The position numbers and the translations under genes are program-made. Source: Allobosea sp. Leaf344 (lineage in GTDB: Bacteria > Pseudomonadota > Alphaproteobacteria > Rhizobiales > Beijerinckiaceae). Taken from it: 64,000 bases of DNA. Under the pieces are notes generated by a model. It saw nothing but the letters and a program-made list of their open reading frames with translations, was not told the DNA's origin and ran no database searches. The stretch spans positions 74,464-138,463 of the forward strand of contig NZ_LMRT01000014.1 in NCBI RefSeq assembly GCF_001426225.1, given 5' to 3'. Shown one piece after another: positions 18,035 to 26,713 of the stretch; positions within the stretch are counted from its first letter, which is position 1; every line of letters begins with the position of its first letter.

Positions 18035-18301
18035 TCAGCGCGCCGCCTGCGCCGCTTCGGTCGCGTCCATGATCACGGCTCGCGCGGTCCGTTGCATCGT
18101 CTCCGTATCGTCGAAGACCGTGATCAGCAGTGTTGCGCCCTCCAATCGAATGAGCGCATCGGCAGCAACTGTGTCGGCGACTTCCCGAGGCATGGCTCTG
18201 TTGAGAATGTCGCTCAAGAGAGTTCGCAGCGACTGGAAGAAGTCCCGGACGGCCTCCTTCGCGACGGGAGTGCCGTCACCGATGCCATAGGCGAGGTGCA
18301 A
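18035..18301 (-). pseudogene. TetR family regulator, C-terminal fragment
   Basis: About 85 codons read as the ligand-binding C-terminal part of a TetR-type repressor (AKEAVRDFFQSLRTLLSDIL, then DALIRLEGATLLITVFDD and a final Ala-rich helix). The DNA-binding N-terminal third is absent. The fragment ends abruptly at about 18303, where a transketolase sequence on the opposite strand begins mid-gene. Both genes are cut at the same point, so this is a deletion or recombination junction and the regulator cannot work. Confidence 0.6.
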
Positions 18302-18303
18302 GC

Positions 18304-18843
18304 CTGCCGATGTCGGGCATGGCGTCCTATACGCCCGGCATGGAGATGTCCGGTGGCTCGCTCGGCATCGGGCTTTCGATCGCGGTCGGCCGTTGCCTCG
18401 GGCTCAAGCGCAGGGGCTCGGACGCGAGGGTCTACACCCTGTTCTCGGATGGCGAACTCGACGAGGGCTCGGTCTGGGAAGCCATTCTGTCTGCCACGCA
18501 TCACCGGCTCGACAATCTCATCGCCATCGTCGACGTCAACAACCAGCAGGCGGACGGTCCCTCGACCAAGGTGATGGGCTTCGAGCCGCTCACAAACAAG
18601 CTCGAAGCCTTCGGCTGGTTCGTCGTGCGCGTCGACGGCAACGATCTCGACGCCGTGCGCGACGCCTTCGACGCCTGCAAAGCGCAAGCCGGACAGGGGC
18701 GGCCCGCCATGATCGTCGCCGACACGCTGATGGGGAAGGGTGTACCGTTCCTCGAGGCGCGCGAGAAGAACCACTTCATTCGCGTCGAGGCGCATGAGTG
18801 GCGGCTCGCGCTGGACGCGCTCGACGAGCGGAGGCCCGCATGA
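18304..18843 (+). pseudogene. split transketolase, TPP-binding N-terminal subunit, 5'-truncated
   Basis: About 178 codons match the intact N-terminal transketolase subunit at 49610-50461 from its LPMSGMAAYTPGM segment onward. The first about 107 residues are missing, cut at the junction with the TetR fragment. The TPP motif region is retained (SDGELDEGSVWEAI and IVDVNNQQ). The first codons in frame (ctg ccg atg tcg) match the family, so the ATG at 18310 is only an internal Met. The stop overlaps the start of the second subunit remnant by 4 bp, as in the intact operon. Confidence 0.8.
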
Positions 18844-19268
18844 AACCCGCTCCGCCGCCAGTGACGGGCAAGCCGCGCCTGACCACCTCCGCAATGATCG
18901 CCTCGATCGCAGGAGAAGGGCAGCGAACCAAGCCTGCGCCATTCGGCCATGCGTTGGTCGAACTGGGCAAGCGCGACGAGCGCGTGCTCGGCATGACGGC
19001 CGACCTTGGCAAATACACCGATCTGCACATCTTCGCGCAGGCCTTTCCCAAGCGGCACTACCAGATGGGCATGGCCGAGCAGTTGCTCTTCGGAGCAGCG
19101 TCGGGGTTGGCGGCCGAGGGGTTCACGCCGTTCGCAACAACCTATGCCGTCTTTGCCGCGCGGCGCTCCTACGACTTCATTCACTAGACGATCGCGGAGG
19201 AAGACCGCAATGTGAAGATCGTCTGTGCGCTGCCGGGGCTGACTTCGGGCTATGGCCCGTCGCATCAG
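18840..19268 (+). pseudogene. split transketolase, C-terminal subunit, interrupted by TAG and by an IS
   Basis: The gene starts at ATG 18840 and aligns with the intact subunit at 48579-49613 (TSAMIASIAG, ADLGKYTDLH, GMAEQ, GFTPFATTYAVFA). An in-frame TAG at 19186-19188 interrupts it after YDFIH. Similarity then continues in the same frame (TIAEEDRNVKIVCALPGLTS) to GPSHQ, where the left end of the IS element begins at 19269. The rest of the gene, about 200 codons, is not found beyond the right end of the IS. So insertion was accompanied or followed by deletion. Confidence 0.8.
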
Positions 19269-19318
19269 TGAACTGCGCCGGGTTTGTCGGAGGCTCTAAC
19301 TCCTGAGAAGGTGGAGCC

Positions 19319-19665
19319 ATGACGAGCAAAACGACGAACAAGTTTTCGCCTGAGGTGCGGGCCCGCGCGGTGGATGCTGCTGGACCATGAGGGCGAGCAT
19401 CCGTTCCGCTGGGCGGCTATCATGTCGATTTCAGGGAAGATCGGCTGCACGGCGCAGACGCTGAACGAGTGGGTCAAGAAGGCCGAGGTCGACAGTGGCC
19501 GAAAGCCCGGTCTGACGACGGACATGGCGGCTTAGCTCAAGATGCTGGAGCGCGAGAACCGAGAGCTTCGGCAGGCGAACGAGATCCTGCGGAAGGCGTC
19601 GGCGTATTTTGCCCAGGCCCCTTTCGGCGAATGTATGCATTCGCCTGTCGGGTGAGAGGAGCTCG
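19319..19665 (+). pseudogene. IS3-family orfA (helix-turn-helix) remnant
   Basis: ATG 19319 opens a typical orfA ([18 protein letters not shown]). A frameshift near 19370 makes the original frame stop at once. In the shifted frame the protein continues ([36 protein letters not shown]), then meets a TAG at 19534-19536 where a Lys codon would be expected. It continues again with the leucine-zipper helix (LKMLERENRELRQANEILRK, ASAYFAQA) to a stop at 19663-19665. At least two disabling changes are present. Confidence 0.75.
19626..19645 (+). repeat. perfect 8-bp-stem hairpin inside the IS
   Basis: GGCGAATG-tatg-CATTCGCC is a perfect inverted repeat with a 4-base loop. It lies in about 40 bases that separate the usual end of orfA (ASAYFAQA) from the text expected to follow it (ELDRPFKR). 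It may be a small palindromic insertion or a relic of a frameshift-stimulating structure. Confidence 0.6.
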
Positions 19666-19681
19666 ACCGCCCGTTCAAGCG

Positions 19682-20587
19682 AGGATCGCGTTCATCGACG
19701 ATCACCGCCAGGTCCATGGGGTCGAGCCGATCTGCAAAGTGCTGCCGATCGCCCCCTCGACCTATCATGCCCATGTCGCCAAGCGCGCCGATCCCGAGAA
19801 GCGGTCAGTGAGGGCGAAGCGGGATATCGCCCTGCAGCCCGAGATCGCCCGCGTCTTCGCCGAGAACTTCGAGGTTTACGGCGTGAGGAAGGTCTGGCGG
19901 CAGATGGTGCGCGAACGCTTCGACGTGGCGCGCTGCACCGTGGCGCGACTGATGCGCGGCATAGGCCTGCAAGGCGTCATCCGTGGCAAGCCCGTGCGCA
20001 CCACGGTGCCGGACAAGACGGCGCCGTGCCCGCTCGACCATGTGAACCGGGTCTTCCATGCTCCTGCGCCCAACAGGCTTCGGCTCTCCGACTTCACCTA
20101 TGTCAGCACCTGGTCGGGCTTCGTATACGTCGCCTTCGTCATCGACGCCTACGCCCGCCGTATCGTCGGCTGGCGCGTATCGCGGACTGCGCATGCCGGC
20201 TTCGTGCTCGACGCGCTGGAGCAGGCCCTGCATGAGCGACGGCCCATCCATCGAGGGGGCCTCGTCCATCATTCCGACAGGGGATCGCAATACGTCAGCA
20301 TTCGATACACCGAGCGCCTTGCCGAAGCCGGCATCGAGCCCTCCGTCGGCAGCGTCGGCGACAGCTATGACAACGCTCTCGCCGAGACGATCAACGGCCT
20401 CTACAAGGCGGAACTCATCCACCGGCGTGGACCCTGGCGAAGCTTCGAGGCCGTCGAGTTCGCCACGCTGACCTGGGTCGACTGGTTCAACAATCGCCGG
20501 CTGCTGGAGCCCATCGGCAACATCCCGCCGGCCGAGGCCGAGGAACGCTACTACGCCATGCTGGACGTGCCCGCCATGGCGGCGTGA
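19682..20587 (+). CDS. IS3-family orfB transposase (DDE integrase domain)
   Basis: About 301 residues from RIAFIDDHRQVHGVEP. The HTH_21-like region has VYGVRKVWRQM and RCTVARLMRGIGLQG. The DDE triad is visible as SDFTYVST, HHSDRGSQY and NALAETINGLYK. The frame is open upstream to 19469 but that part is orfA in another frame. No normal start codon is seen at the expected place (AGG where the homologue has ATG), so expression would need a frameshift from orfA, which is itself broken. Probably inactive though the catalytic domain looks whole. Confidence 0.75.
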   Translation, partial: RIAFIDDHRQVHGVEPICKVLPIAPSTYHAHVAKRADPEKRSVRAKRDIALQPEIARVFAENFEVYGVRKVWRQMVRERFDVARCTVARLMRGIGLQGVIRGKPVRTTVPDKTAPCPLDHVNRVFHAPAPNRLRLSDFTYVSTWSGFVYVAFVIDAYARRIVGWRVSRTAHAGFVLDALEQALHERRPIHRGGLVHHSDRGSQYVSIRYTERLAEAGIEPSVGSVGDSYDNALAETINGLYKAELIHRRGPWRSFEAVEFATLTWVDWFNNRRLLEPIGNIPPAEAEERYYAMLDVPAMAA

Positions 20588-20626
20588 CTCAAACGAAATG
20601 GCCTCCGGGAAACCCGGCGCGGTTCA

Positions 20627-20968
20627 CTGCCGGCTTTCGGCTGCGGGCCACTACGGTCTCGCTACGGGGCAGCAAGCGTCGGAGCATTCGACGCAACGCA
20701 CGCTTTCCGCTCAGATTTAACGACGAGCTTATGGTGCACCGCGACTAACCGGCGCCTCTCCGAGAATGATCAGCTCGGGTCATGAGCGGTCGCTCTGGGT
20801 CGGAACTGTGAACGTCCGCCTGCCGGCAATGTCTCAATGGCCGGTCCTGGCGCGGGCCCGAAATCAGCAAGGCGATAACCCGCGGTATCGCTCTTTCGAT
20901 GAAAAGTTGGTTTCACGGAAGCGTTCGGCGCGATGCGTCATCCGGTACTCGCCCCCGCACATCGTGCG
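20627..20968. other. region right of the IS, nothing recognised
   Basis: About 342 bp between the IS right end and a hypothetical gene. It does not continue the transketolase gene that the IS interrupts on its left. Short open frames exist on the plus strand but show no codon pattern or family similarity. Confidence 0.45.
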
Positions 20969-21577
20969 CTACGGGCTGCTTTCAAGCGACCTGATCAGTC
21001 CCGTTTCAAAGCAGATCGAGTAGCGGGGTTCGACAGATCGACCGCCCGGTTTAGGCTCTCCAGTCAATCGGTAGTCCGGAGAAAGACAGGTTATCGCCCA
21101 CCGCGAGGGATCAAGATCAACCCAGCTTTCATGAACCTCTACATCAATGAACCATCCCGGCCCTTCTGGCGGCGGTGGGTTCGGTGGTGCTCGTAGCGGC
21201 GAGCCCTTTACGCACTCGAACTCGTACGAAACTGAGCAGCCTTCCATCGTGACCGAAGCGCCCCTTCCTAAAGATGGTACTTCGTCGGATAGAAGTAGAT
21301 GAAGTCGAGCGCGTTCCCCGTGTTTAGGCGTCAGGAATCTGCGTGCGATCACGCGGCTGCGGTCATGTCTCGGAATGCCCATGTCGTCGCAGCCGTCTCT
21401 CATCCACGTGCATTCACCCGCATTGAGGCATGCGAAACCTCTTGTTACCGTATCGCCATCGATAGTCTTGCGATAAGGCACAACTGGCTCGACGCGATAT
21501 TGAGGAGATGCCTGAGAAAGTGCGATCATCCTTCCTGATGCGAACGGGATAAGAACCGCGATCCCTAACCCAATCAT
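20969..21577 (-). CDS. hypothetical secreted Cys-containing protein
   Basis: A 202-residue product not recognised. The first about 24 residues (MIGLGIAVLIPFASGRMIALSQA) look like a signal peptide. The rest contains at least eight Cys spread over the chain, in ACLNAGEC, DGC, EGCSVSYEFEC, ITC and ICF, which suggests disulfides in the periplasm. A Pro-rich stretch (RAPPNPPPPEGPG) lies in the middle. The gene diverges from the membrane protein gene at 21690 with 112 bp between them. Base composition is lower in GC than the flanking operons, in line with an acquired region. Confidence 0.5.
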   Translation of the reverse strand: MIGLGIAVLIPFASGRMIALSQASPQYRVEPVVPYRKTIDGDTVTRGFACLNAGECTWMRDGCDDMGIPRHDRSRVIARRFLTPKHGERARLHLLLSDEVPSLGRGASVTMEGCSVSYEFECVKGSPLRAPPNPPPPEGPGWFIDVEVHESWVDLDPSRWAITCLSPDYRLTGEPKPGGRSVEPRYSICFETGLIRSLESSP

Positions 21578-21689
21578 ATCGAGTTGCCCGATCCGCTACT
21601 GCTTTGCACTTGCCGTCGCCCTATCAGCAGCTTCAACTTTCAAGGCCACGCGCAATATTCTGTTCAGAGTGCGAAGCTAGATTTGCAAC

Positions 21690-22676
21690 ATGCGACGCCG
21701 CTTTCCTATCTCCCTGATCTTCTTCGCGCTGATCGGGGTGCCGTTCGTGCTCGGCCTATTCCCTCTTCCGATCATCCACTTGTTGATTTTGCTGTCTCCA
21801 ATCTGGTCTGCTGTCCTCATCAATACGGGGTTCATTGGCATAGCAGCCGAAGCATCGCTCGGGCGCATCTCACCCCGTTGGCTTGTCGTCCCCCTGGCGT
21901 TCTTTGGCGGCTACTGGAGTGTCTTCATTTCAGAGCGCTTCGCCCTCTACATGCTCGGCACCTCGTTTGAAGCTGCCAATGAACGGGTGGCCGTTGAGCT
22001 CGATGTAGAGCGACAAGCTATCGCAGTTAGGTGGCCGGATCATGGCTCAGGCCCTGGCGGTTGGCTAACCGCGAACTACGCATTACCGGTCGTATACTCG
22101 ATCGCTTCTGATGTGCCCGACAGCTACTTCTCCACGCGACTGTTGGATCGAGATGACTGCGCAAAGGTTCGAGAGTTCATACGGGACGGGGCACCACACG
22201 TGATCCTCTCCCAGGTTTCGGACGGCAATTCATTTGGGCAACGAAGAGGCACGAACCATTTTTGTACCCTAACAATGCCTGAGAGACCGGACCTTCCACT
22301 GGCTAGAGTCTCATACGACAGGCAGGCACGTTACAACGGAACGCTTCCCCTGGAACAGGTTACGGCAACCGTGGCGATGCCAGACGGGCGCAACTTGCAA
22401 TTGTTGACCGGCTACGCCTCACCCCTGCAGTTGATTCCGATGCCGGTGGTAGGATGCAACTTGCTTTCGAGCAGGCCAGAATGGCTGTGCGTTGAATTTT
22501 GGCGCGAAACAAAAACCCCCATTACGTCGGGGATCACTGAATATCGCCGAGAGGAGGAAACCCTGGCTCTGGCGCTAGGCTTCAAGCCTGTAGCCGCGGC
22601 CCAGCGGCGCGGGGCTGATCTGGAGCAAGTGCTGAGGAAGCTTGCTGCGAATCGAGACATCTCGCGAGCTCGCTAG
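21690..22676 (+). CDS. hypothetical membrane protein
   Basis: A 328-residue protein not recognised. Three hydrophobic segments occupy the first 90 residues (about 7-25, 28-50, 66-88), then a soluble domain of about 230 residues that includes CAKVREFIRDGAPHV and RRGTNHFCTLTMP. The soluble part probably lies outside the membrane. Several short Arg-rich and Cys-containing stretches are present. It is convergent with the MuiA-like gene (26 bp gap). Start at ATG 21690 gives a usual positive-inside N-terminus (MRRRFP). Confidence 0.55.
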   Translation: MRRRFPISLIFFALIGVPFVLGLFPLPIIHLLILLSPIWSAVLINTGFIGIAAEASLGRISPRWLVVPLAFFGGYWSVFISERFALYMLGTSFEAANERVAVELDVERQAIAVRWPDHGSGPGGWLTANYALPVVYSIASDVPDSYFSTRLLDRDDCAKVREFIRDGAPHVILSQVSDGNSFGQRRGTNHFCTLTMPERPDLPLARVSYDRQARYNGTLPLEQVTATVAMPDGRNLQLLTGYASPLQLIPMPVVGCNLLSSRPEWLCVEFWRETKTPITSGITEYRREEETLALALGFKPVAAAQRRGADLEQVLRKLAANRDISRAR

Positions 22677-22702
22677 CTTATGGCGCTAGGCAGCAACGAG
22701 TC

Positions 22703-24367
22703 TTAACGGCGGGGAAGCTGGATCTGGCGGTCCGCCGGCCAACGTACACGGTAGCCTGTCCTGATCTCTTTCTCACCACCAGGTGTAAGATTGATCTTCC
22801 ACGCGACCACACCGCGCTTTTCTTCCGAGACCGGTTCCGACCCTGGTGTCATCGTCGAGAGCCGCTCGACTTCCACACTGGCTTCCTCCGAGATTGGTAT
22901 CCGATCGATCACCGTTACGGACACCGGTGCTGACCTGAAATTGCGCAAGGTTGCCTTGAAATCGCGAGTATCGGATTTGTTCGAGCCCATGAAACTGGGG
23001 CCGGCCTCCGTTCGAGCGATGCTTGCGTAAGAGACCTGAACCCGATCTTCGACACCAAATCCTAGTCTAACCACGCCGCCTCCAGGCGTGTGTGGGATAT
23101 GGCCCTGGCCTATCATTTCGGAATCTCGCGTGAGCAACACGAGCCCCGGGGAGAGCGGAGAGCCGCCAGGAGAAATAAAGCTAGCTTCAATGTAGACGGC
23201 TGGATCAAGCGCCGGCGCTGTTTGCAGCGTGACTTCCGGATTCACCGTGCTCTGCTGGAGCAGGATGGTCCTGCTCATGCCGTCCCTCGCTATACTGACG
23301 CGGCCAGGAACCTCGAACACAACCCTAAATCCCGCCGCGTCCATCGCTGCTTGTTGCTCGGTCGCTGCTATGGGCGCGTCAGCCGGTTCTCGACTAACGC
23401 GGTCTTCCAACGACACTGTCCCTCTAAAGCCGCCAGTTGCTGGGGCCGGTCGCGGGGGTTCGATCGTTCTCACGACAAGCTACGCGACAGTCGGGATCGC
23501 TGTGCGCCGTTGGGTTGGAGTTGTGGACACGCTCAACACCACATTCGTCCAGTCTTCGCTCGTAGACTGGGTAATACGCGCCCTTCGACCAAAAGTGAGC
23601 TTCGCCGGTTCACTGGCGGTCGCAGAGATAAGCTTAGCGTCATAAGCGGCCGACCAACGTGCCGATCCCACTTTATAAGAGATGTTGAAATCAAAAGTAC
23701 CCGCGCGAGGATTCTCGACGGCGATCGAAATATCGCGCAGGGGCCTACCCTTTCCCGGCTGCCGCACAATAGCAGGCGTCGCTTCGGATCCGAGCAATTC
23801 GAGAACTGCAATTTCCGCGGCGGTCGAATGAAGACCTGCTTCGATTGCCTTGGCATCTTCTGCAACCTTGGCGAGCCCGCTCTCCAGCACAGCCCAGCGC
23901 TCCTCCCAACGGAGGGGATCAGCTTGATCGTCCGGTAGCCCTGCCAACGGCGCTTCGGCAAACTTGGTAATGAAGGCACGACGCCGGTCCAGTAGAGCCT
24001 TAGCCGCTGAATACTCCACCTGCTTTGCTTTCAGACTTACGAGTTTCGCCTCCTGTTCTTTAGTCAGGCCGGGACGAGCCTGTGCGACTGCGGGCGCATC
24101 GTCGATCGCCAAGATCTGCATCTCACCAGTTCCGGCGGCTTCAACCCTGATTGTTGAGATGTCGATTTCTGATGGGAGCCCGCGCAGCACGATTTGGTTT
24201 GATCCAGCTCCAACGTCGGCTTTTGCTACTCGCGTCACAATAGCAGCGTCAGGGTGAACGGTAACTCTATCAATGCGCGAGCTGATGTCGATTACCGCTC
24301 CTCCCGCTGTGATCGAGGACAAGACCGTGAAGGCTAATGACAAGCCGAGTGGTCGCTGCATCATCAT
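22703..24367 (-). pseudogene. mucoidy inhibitor MuiA family gene split by an in-frame TAG
   Basis: Two segments in the same reading frame together give a protein of normal MuiA length, about 553 codons. The N-terminal half (24367-23480) has a signal peptide, the DUF4140 region (RIDRVTVHPDAAIVTR) and a coiled coil (about residues 95-190). It stops at TAG 23480-23482 after TAIPTVA. Similarity resumes directly downstream without a frame change (VVRTIEPPRPAPATG) and runs through the DUF4139 beta domain to PADRQIQLPRR. A re-start at GTG 23473 is possible, but a separated half is unlikely to work. MuiA-like proteins are exported and their role is unclear. Confidence 0.75.
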
Positions 24368-24635
24368 CGTGATTTCCCCCGCTAAGCGGTATTATAGTCA
24401 AAATGCGTAACTAATTTGATCTCAGTCTGTCCTCATTAGAAATATGCGGATCATGGCGTCGGAGGGGCCAAAATGAGGCGGCACAAAAGGCTGCTAGAAC
24501 CAGACAGTTCTGCTACTTACTCAGATTCCTAGACCTGTCAAAGCTGAAAAACTCGAGTTTATCAGCACTAGCTGCAGCCGGAGTGCCAAATGGGCGAAAT
24601 CTCGCCAATTGATTGGAGTGCTCAGGCCCGTGCGA

Positions 24636-24780
24636 GTTCGTTTCAGCATTAACGGAAGCCGGCGGCGCTGGATAAGCTGAGGTAGGCGCTCGGCGGCCAG
24701 CGCAGCTTGATACTGCGCCAAACGCGAGCCATCGTGCGTCTCATGTGGCGAACGTCTGCTGCGGTAGACTGCCGACTTTG
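24636..24780 (+). repeat. dispersed repeat, copy A (about 144 bp)
   Basis: This stretch matches 26887-27030 over nearly its whole length. Shared blocks include GGCGCTGGATAAGCTGAGG, TCGTGCGTCTCATGTGGCGA and CGGTAGACTGCC. In one frame both copies read similar text (PAALDKLR..ALG, IVRLMWR), so this may be the 3' tail of a lost gene or a mobile-element end. Confidence 0.75.
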
Positions 24781-24827
24781 CATTTGGTCGTAAGCCGAAG
24801 TTAAGGAGCGGTCGTCACAGTCGGAAA

Positions 24828-25013
24828 ATGAAGCAGCGGACCTTCGAGATCACGTGCCAAGCGTTAGGTTGGTCTTCCTTTGTCGCTCTAGTCTCGTCGT
24901 TGACAGCATGTCATAATTTCGGCGGCCGAGAGCCGCCAAGCGCGATGGAGAACTTCGCAGCGCTGGTCGCATGGCCGGCCACGTTCACAATGGTGGTTTG
25001 CCTAGTTTGCTGA
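24828..25013 (+). CDS. small hypothetical membrane peptide (paralogue at 40645-40881)
   Basis: A 61-residue product. About residues 17-61 align with the product at 40645-40881 on the other strand: both have a VSSLTA..NFGGRE.P core, then an aliphatic C-terminal stretch. Conservation at the protein level between two distant sites supports a real coding sequence or a repeated gene remnant. The second half is hydrophobic, so one membrane segment is likely. The function is unknown. Confidence 0.4.
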   Translation: MKQRTFEITCQALGWSSFVALVSSLTACHNFGGREPPSAMENFAALVAWPATFTMVVCLVC

Positions 25014-25189
25014 TCGCTGACTGGATCGGCGACATGTTGAAAAAGCTTTAAGCACTCTGACGGCAGAAGTGCGCAACGGGTCGCTAGCTGACCTCTACTC
25101 GCAGTGTCCGCTTCCTGGCAGGACGTGAACGCCAGCTAGTGGCGCGTCTCGTCGGGCGAACGGCTAGCGGTTTGTGGCCCATTCCGGGC

Positions 25190-25261
25190 TTTAACACGAT
25201 CAAAGAGCTGCGGTAGATGTTGGGCCATCGGGAATCATGTGGCGCATTAGACCGATACTGA
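25190..25261 (+). pseudogene. tyrosine recombinase C-terminal tail remnant
   Basis: One frame reads FNTIKELR-stop-MLGHRESCGALDRY. This matches the end of phage-type integrases, where LGH is followed ten residues later by the nucleophilic Tyr (as in LGH..AMTLDRY). A TAG at 25214-25216 interrupts it and only about 23 codons remain. The 3' end overlaps the start of the following lipoprotein gene. The match is short, so the call is moderate. Confidence 0.4.
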
Positions 25262-25972
25262 TGTCAGCGCTCGCTGTGCTCGGCTTAAGCGGGTGCGGCG
25301 GGGGGCTGCGGTGTTCCTGGCACCGCTTTTGACGCATGCTTCTATTACTACACAGATGACATGACGCCTGTGTCGGTATTATTCTTCAGGTACAAAAACA
25401 CAAAGCAGTACAATCCCGCTACCGCAACGATTCCACGTGCATACATTCATTTCGCCGCACCAGGATATGACCAAACCAAGCAGCCCGTACTGCCGACGCG
25501 GATCGAAGTCGAGGAAGTGATGCTTGGAATGGCCTATCCCAGCGGGCAGCCGATCAAGATTGCACGGTCCGCGCTCACGAAGGAAGGGCGATTCCCTCGG
25601 GATGTCGGTATAGTCCGCCTAATGAACACGGCAAAAAATTTTGATTTCTTGAATGTCCCAGAAGAATACGGAAATCAGAGCAAGAATTCATTCTATGCGG
25701 GCCAGCTCGGGCCATTCCGACGCTATGTTGACTACGCGGCTGCTGATGCATATTACAAGATCGGAGCGAGAGGAATTCGCAGAATTACTTGTATGACAGC
25801 ACCGGATCAGGCCATTGCTGTGCAGAAATGTAGCTATTCGGTTGTACTTAATGAGGCTGTCTGGGCCGAGATGTCCTTCCCCGACTTTAGGGTCAATGGC
25901 GGCTTGTCATTTGCCGAAGATCGTGTCCGTGCTATCACCGAGACACTTTGCAAATTTGTGAAGTGTGATTAA
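25237..25972 (+). pseudogene. hypothetical lipoprotein gene, frameshifted in a G6 tract
   Basis: ATG 25237 starts a lipoprotein signal (LMSALAVLGLSGCGGG) with the lipobox LSGC. The frame is lost at a run of six G (25300-25305) and stops soon after. Removing one G joins the signal in frame to the downstream open frame (SGCGGGCGVPGTAFDACFYY, then the sequence from 25361 to 25972). The restored protein would be about 244 residues. It is not recognised; it has scattered Tyr/Phe and paired Cys near the end. This is a natural slip, a phase-variable tract or an assembly error. Confidence 0.6.
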
Positions 25973-26039
25973 ATTAAATCGTAATCCCTATTCGGAGAGC
26001 TATAATGTCTCTGGCTATGCAAGATATTGAATAACTCTG

Positions 26040-26530
26040 AGCGATACTTATAACGACTGCGAATTGGGAACTTGGAGATAGAGCGGGATTTTATGTCCGA
26101 TACTATGAGTTGTCCAAAAATATAATCCGGATGGTGCGCGCCAAGCTTTATTGCAAGCGCATATTTCCTCTTATTCAGGCTTCCTGGGTGGGGGCGCGCT
26201 TATCGGAAATGCTTTAGCGAAGTATGCAAATCCAACGCTTTATAATGTGTCTTTAGATCGATTCTCATGGGAAATTGCTAACAACCTATTATTGAACATC
26301 GAGGCAAACGTCGCTCTCGGCGAAACAGGCGCGCTTTCTCAGCTGCAAATTCAGAATAGCGATCGATTTGTATGGCAAAATTAGCAATTACTAGAGTATT
26401 TTCCTAGTTTAAATCTCGAGGTCTCTCTCGCCAGCATTGGGAATTTGTTTGCCGACGGCACAATGTCGTCAATTATGGCGGCTTTCCAGTTGATATTTGG
26501 CGCGCAGGTTGGCTTTCAGGCATCCGATCG
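26040..26530 (+). pseudogene. AT-rich gene fragment with frameshift and in-frame TAG
   Basis: A coding-like stretch reads TANWELGDRAGFYVRYYELS, then slips one base near 26128 and continues ARQALLQAHISSYSGFLGGG and further to DRFVWQN. A TAG at 26382-26384 follows, after which the same frame goes on (QLLEYFPSLNLEVSLASIG) to about 26515. The base composition is markedly lower in GC than the genome. It is not recognised, but the Gly-rich and Asn-rich text next to an HlyD tail could belong to a type I secreted protein. Confidence 0.4.
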
Positions 26531-26713
26531 CGCGTGGTCTTCTATACCATCCGCGTCACGGTTCCCGCCGCCGAGATCGCCCGCCTCGCGCCCCTGCGCA
26601 TCGCGGCCGGCATGCAGGCCGACGTCTTCGTCCAGACCGAGGCGCGCACCCCTCTGCAGTTCATCGTCAAGCCGCTCAGGGACCAGATCGAGAAGGCGTT
26701 CAGGGAGCGGTGA
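26530..26713 (+). pseudogene. HlyD-type secretion adaptor, C-terminal remnant
   Basis: About 60 codons read as the end of a type I secretion periplasmic adaptor: RVTVPAAEIARLAPLRIAAG, then GMQADVFVQTEARTPLQF and the final KPLRDQIEKAFRER. The rest of the gene (about 380 residues) is absent. GC content jumps back to the genome level here, so a junction lies near 26515-26535. Confidence 0.7.

Larger units (their letters stand above)
19269..20626 (+). mobile_element. IS3-family insertion sequence (1,358 bp), degenerate
   Basis: The ends are 26-bp imperfect inverted repeats at 19269-19294 and 20601-20626 with three mismatches. Both begin with TGAAC and share GCGCCGGGTTT. The termini are TG...CA as expected for IS3. 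Inside are an orfA remnant and an orfB with an apparently complete DDE integrase domain. No target duplication is visible (left flank ...CAG, right flank CTG...), which agrees with deletion next to one end. Damage to orfA means it is probably not mobile by itself. Confidence 0.85.
24368..25236. other. degenerate region with repeat, small ORF and recombinase tail
   Basis: Upstream of the MuiA-like gene there is no full-length gene for about 870 bp. It contains repeat copy A, a possible 61-residue membrane peptide and the tail of a tyrosine recombinase, each listed separately. The rest shows nothing recognisable. Confidence 0.5.

Noticed and set aside
20766..21023. Plus-strand 85-codon open frame right of the IS
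   Set aside because: No ribosome site, no similarity and overlap with the opposite-strand Cys-rich protein gene.
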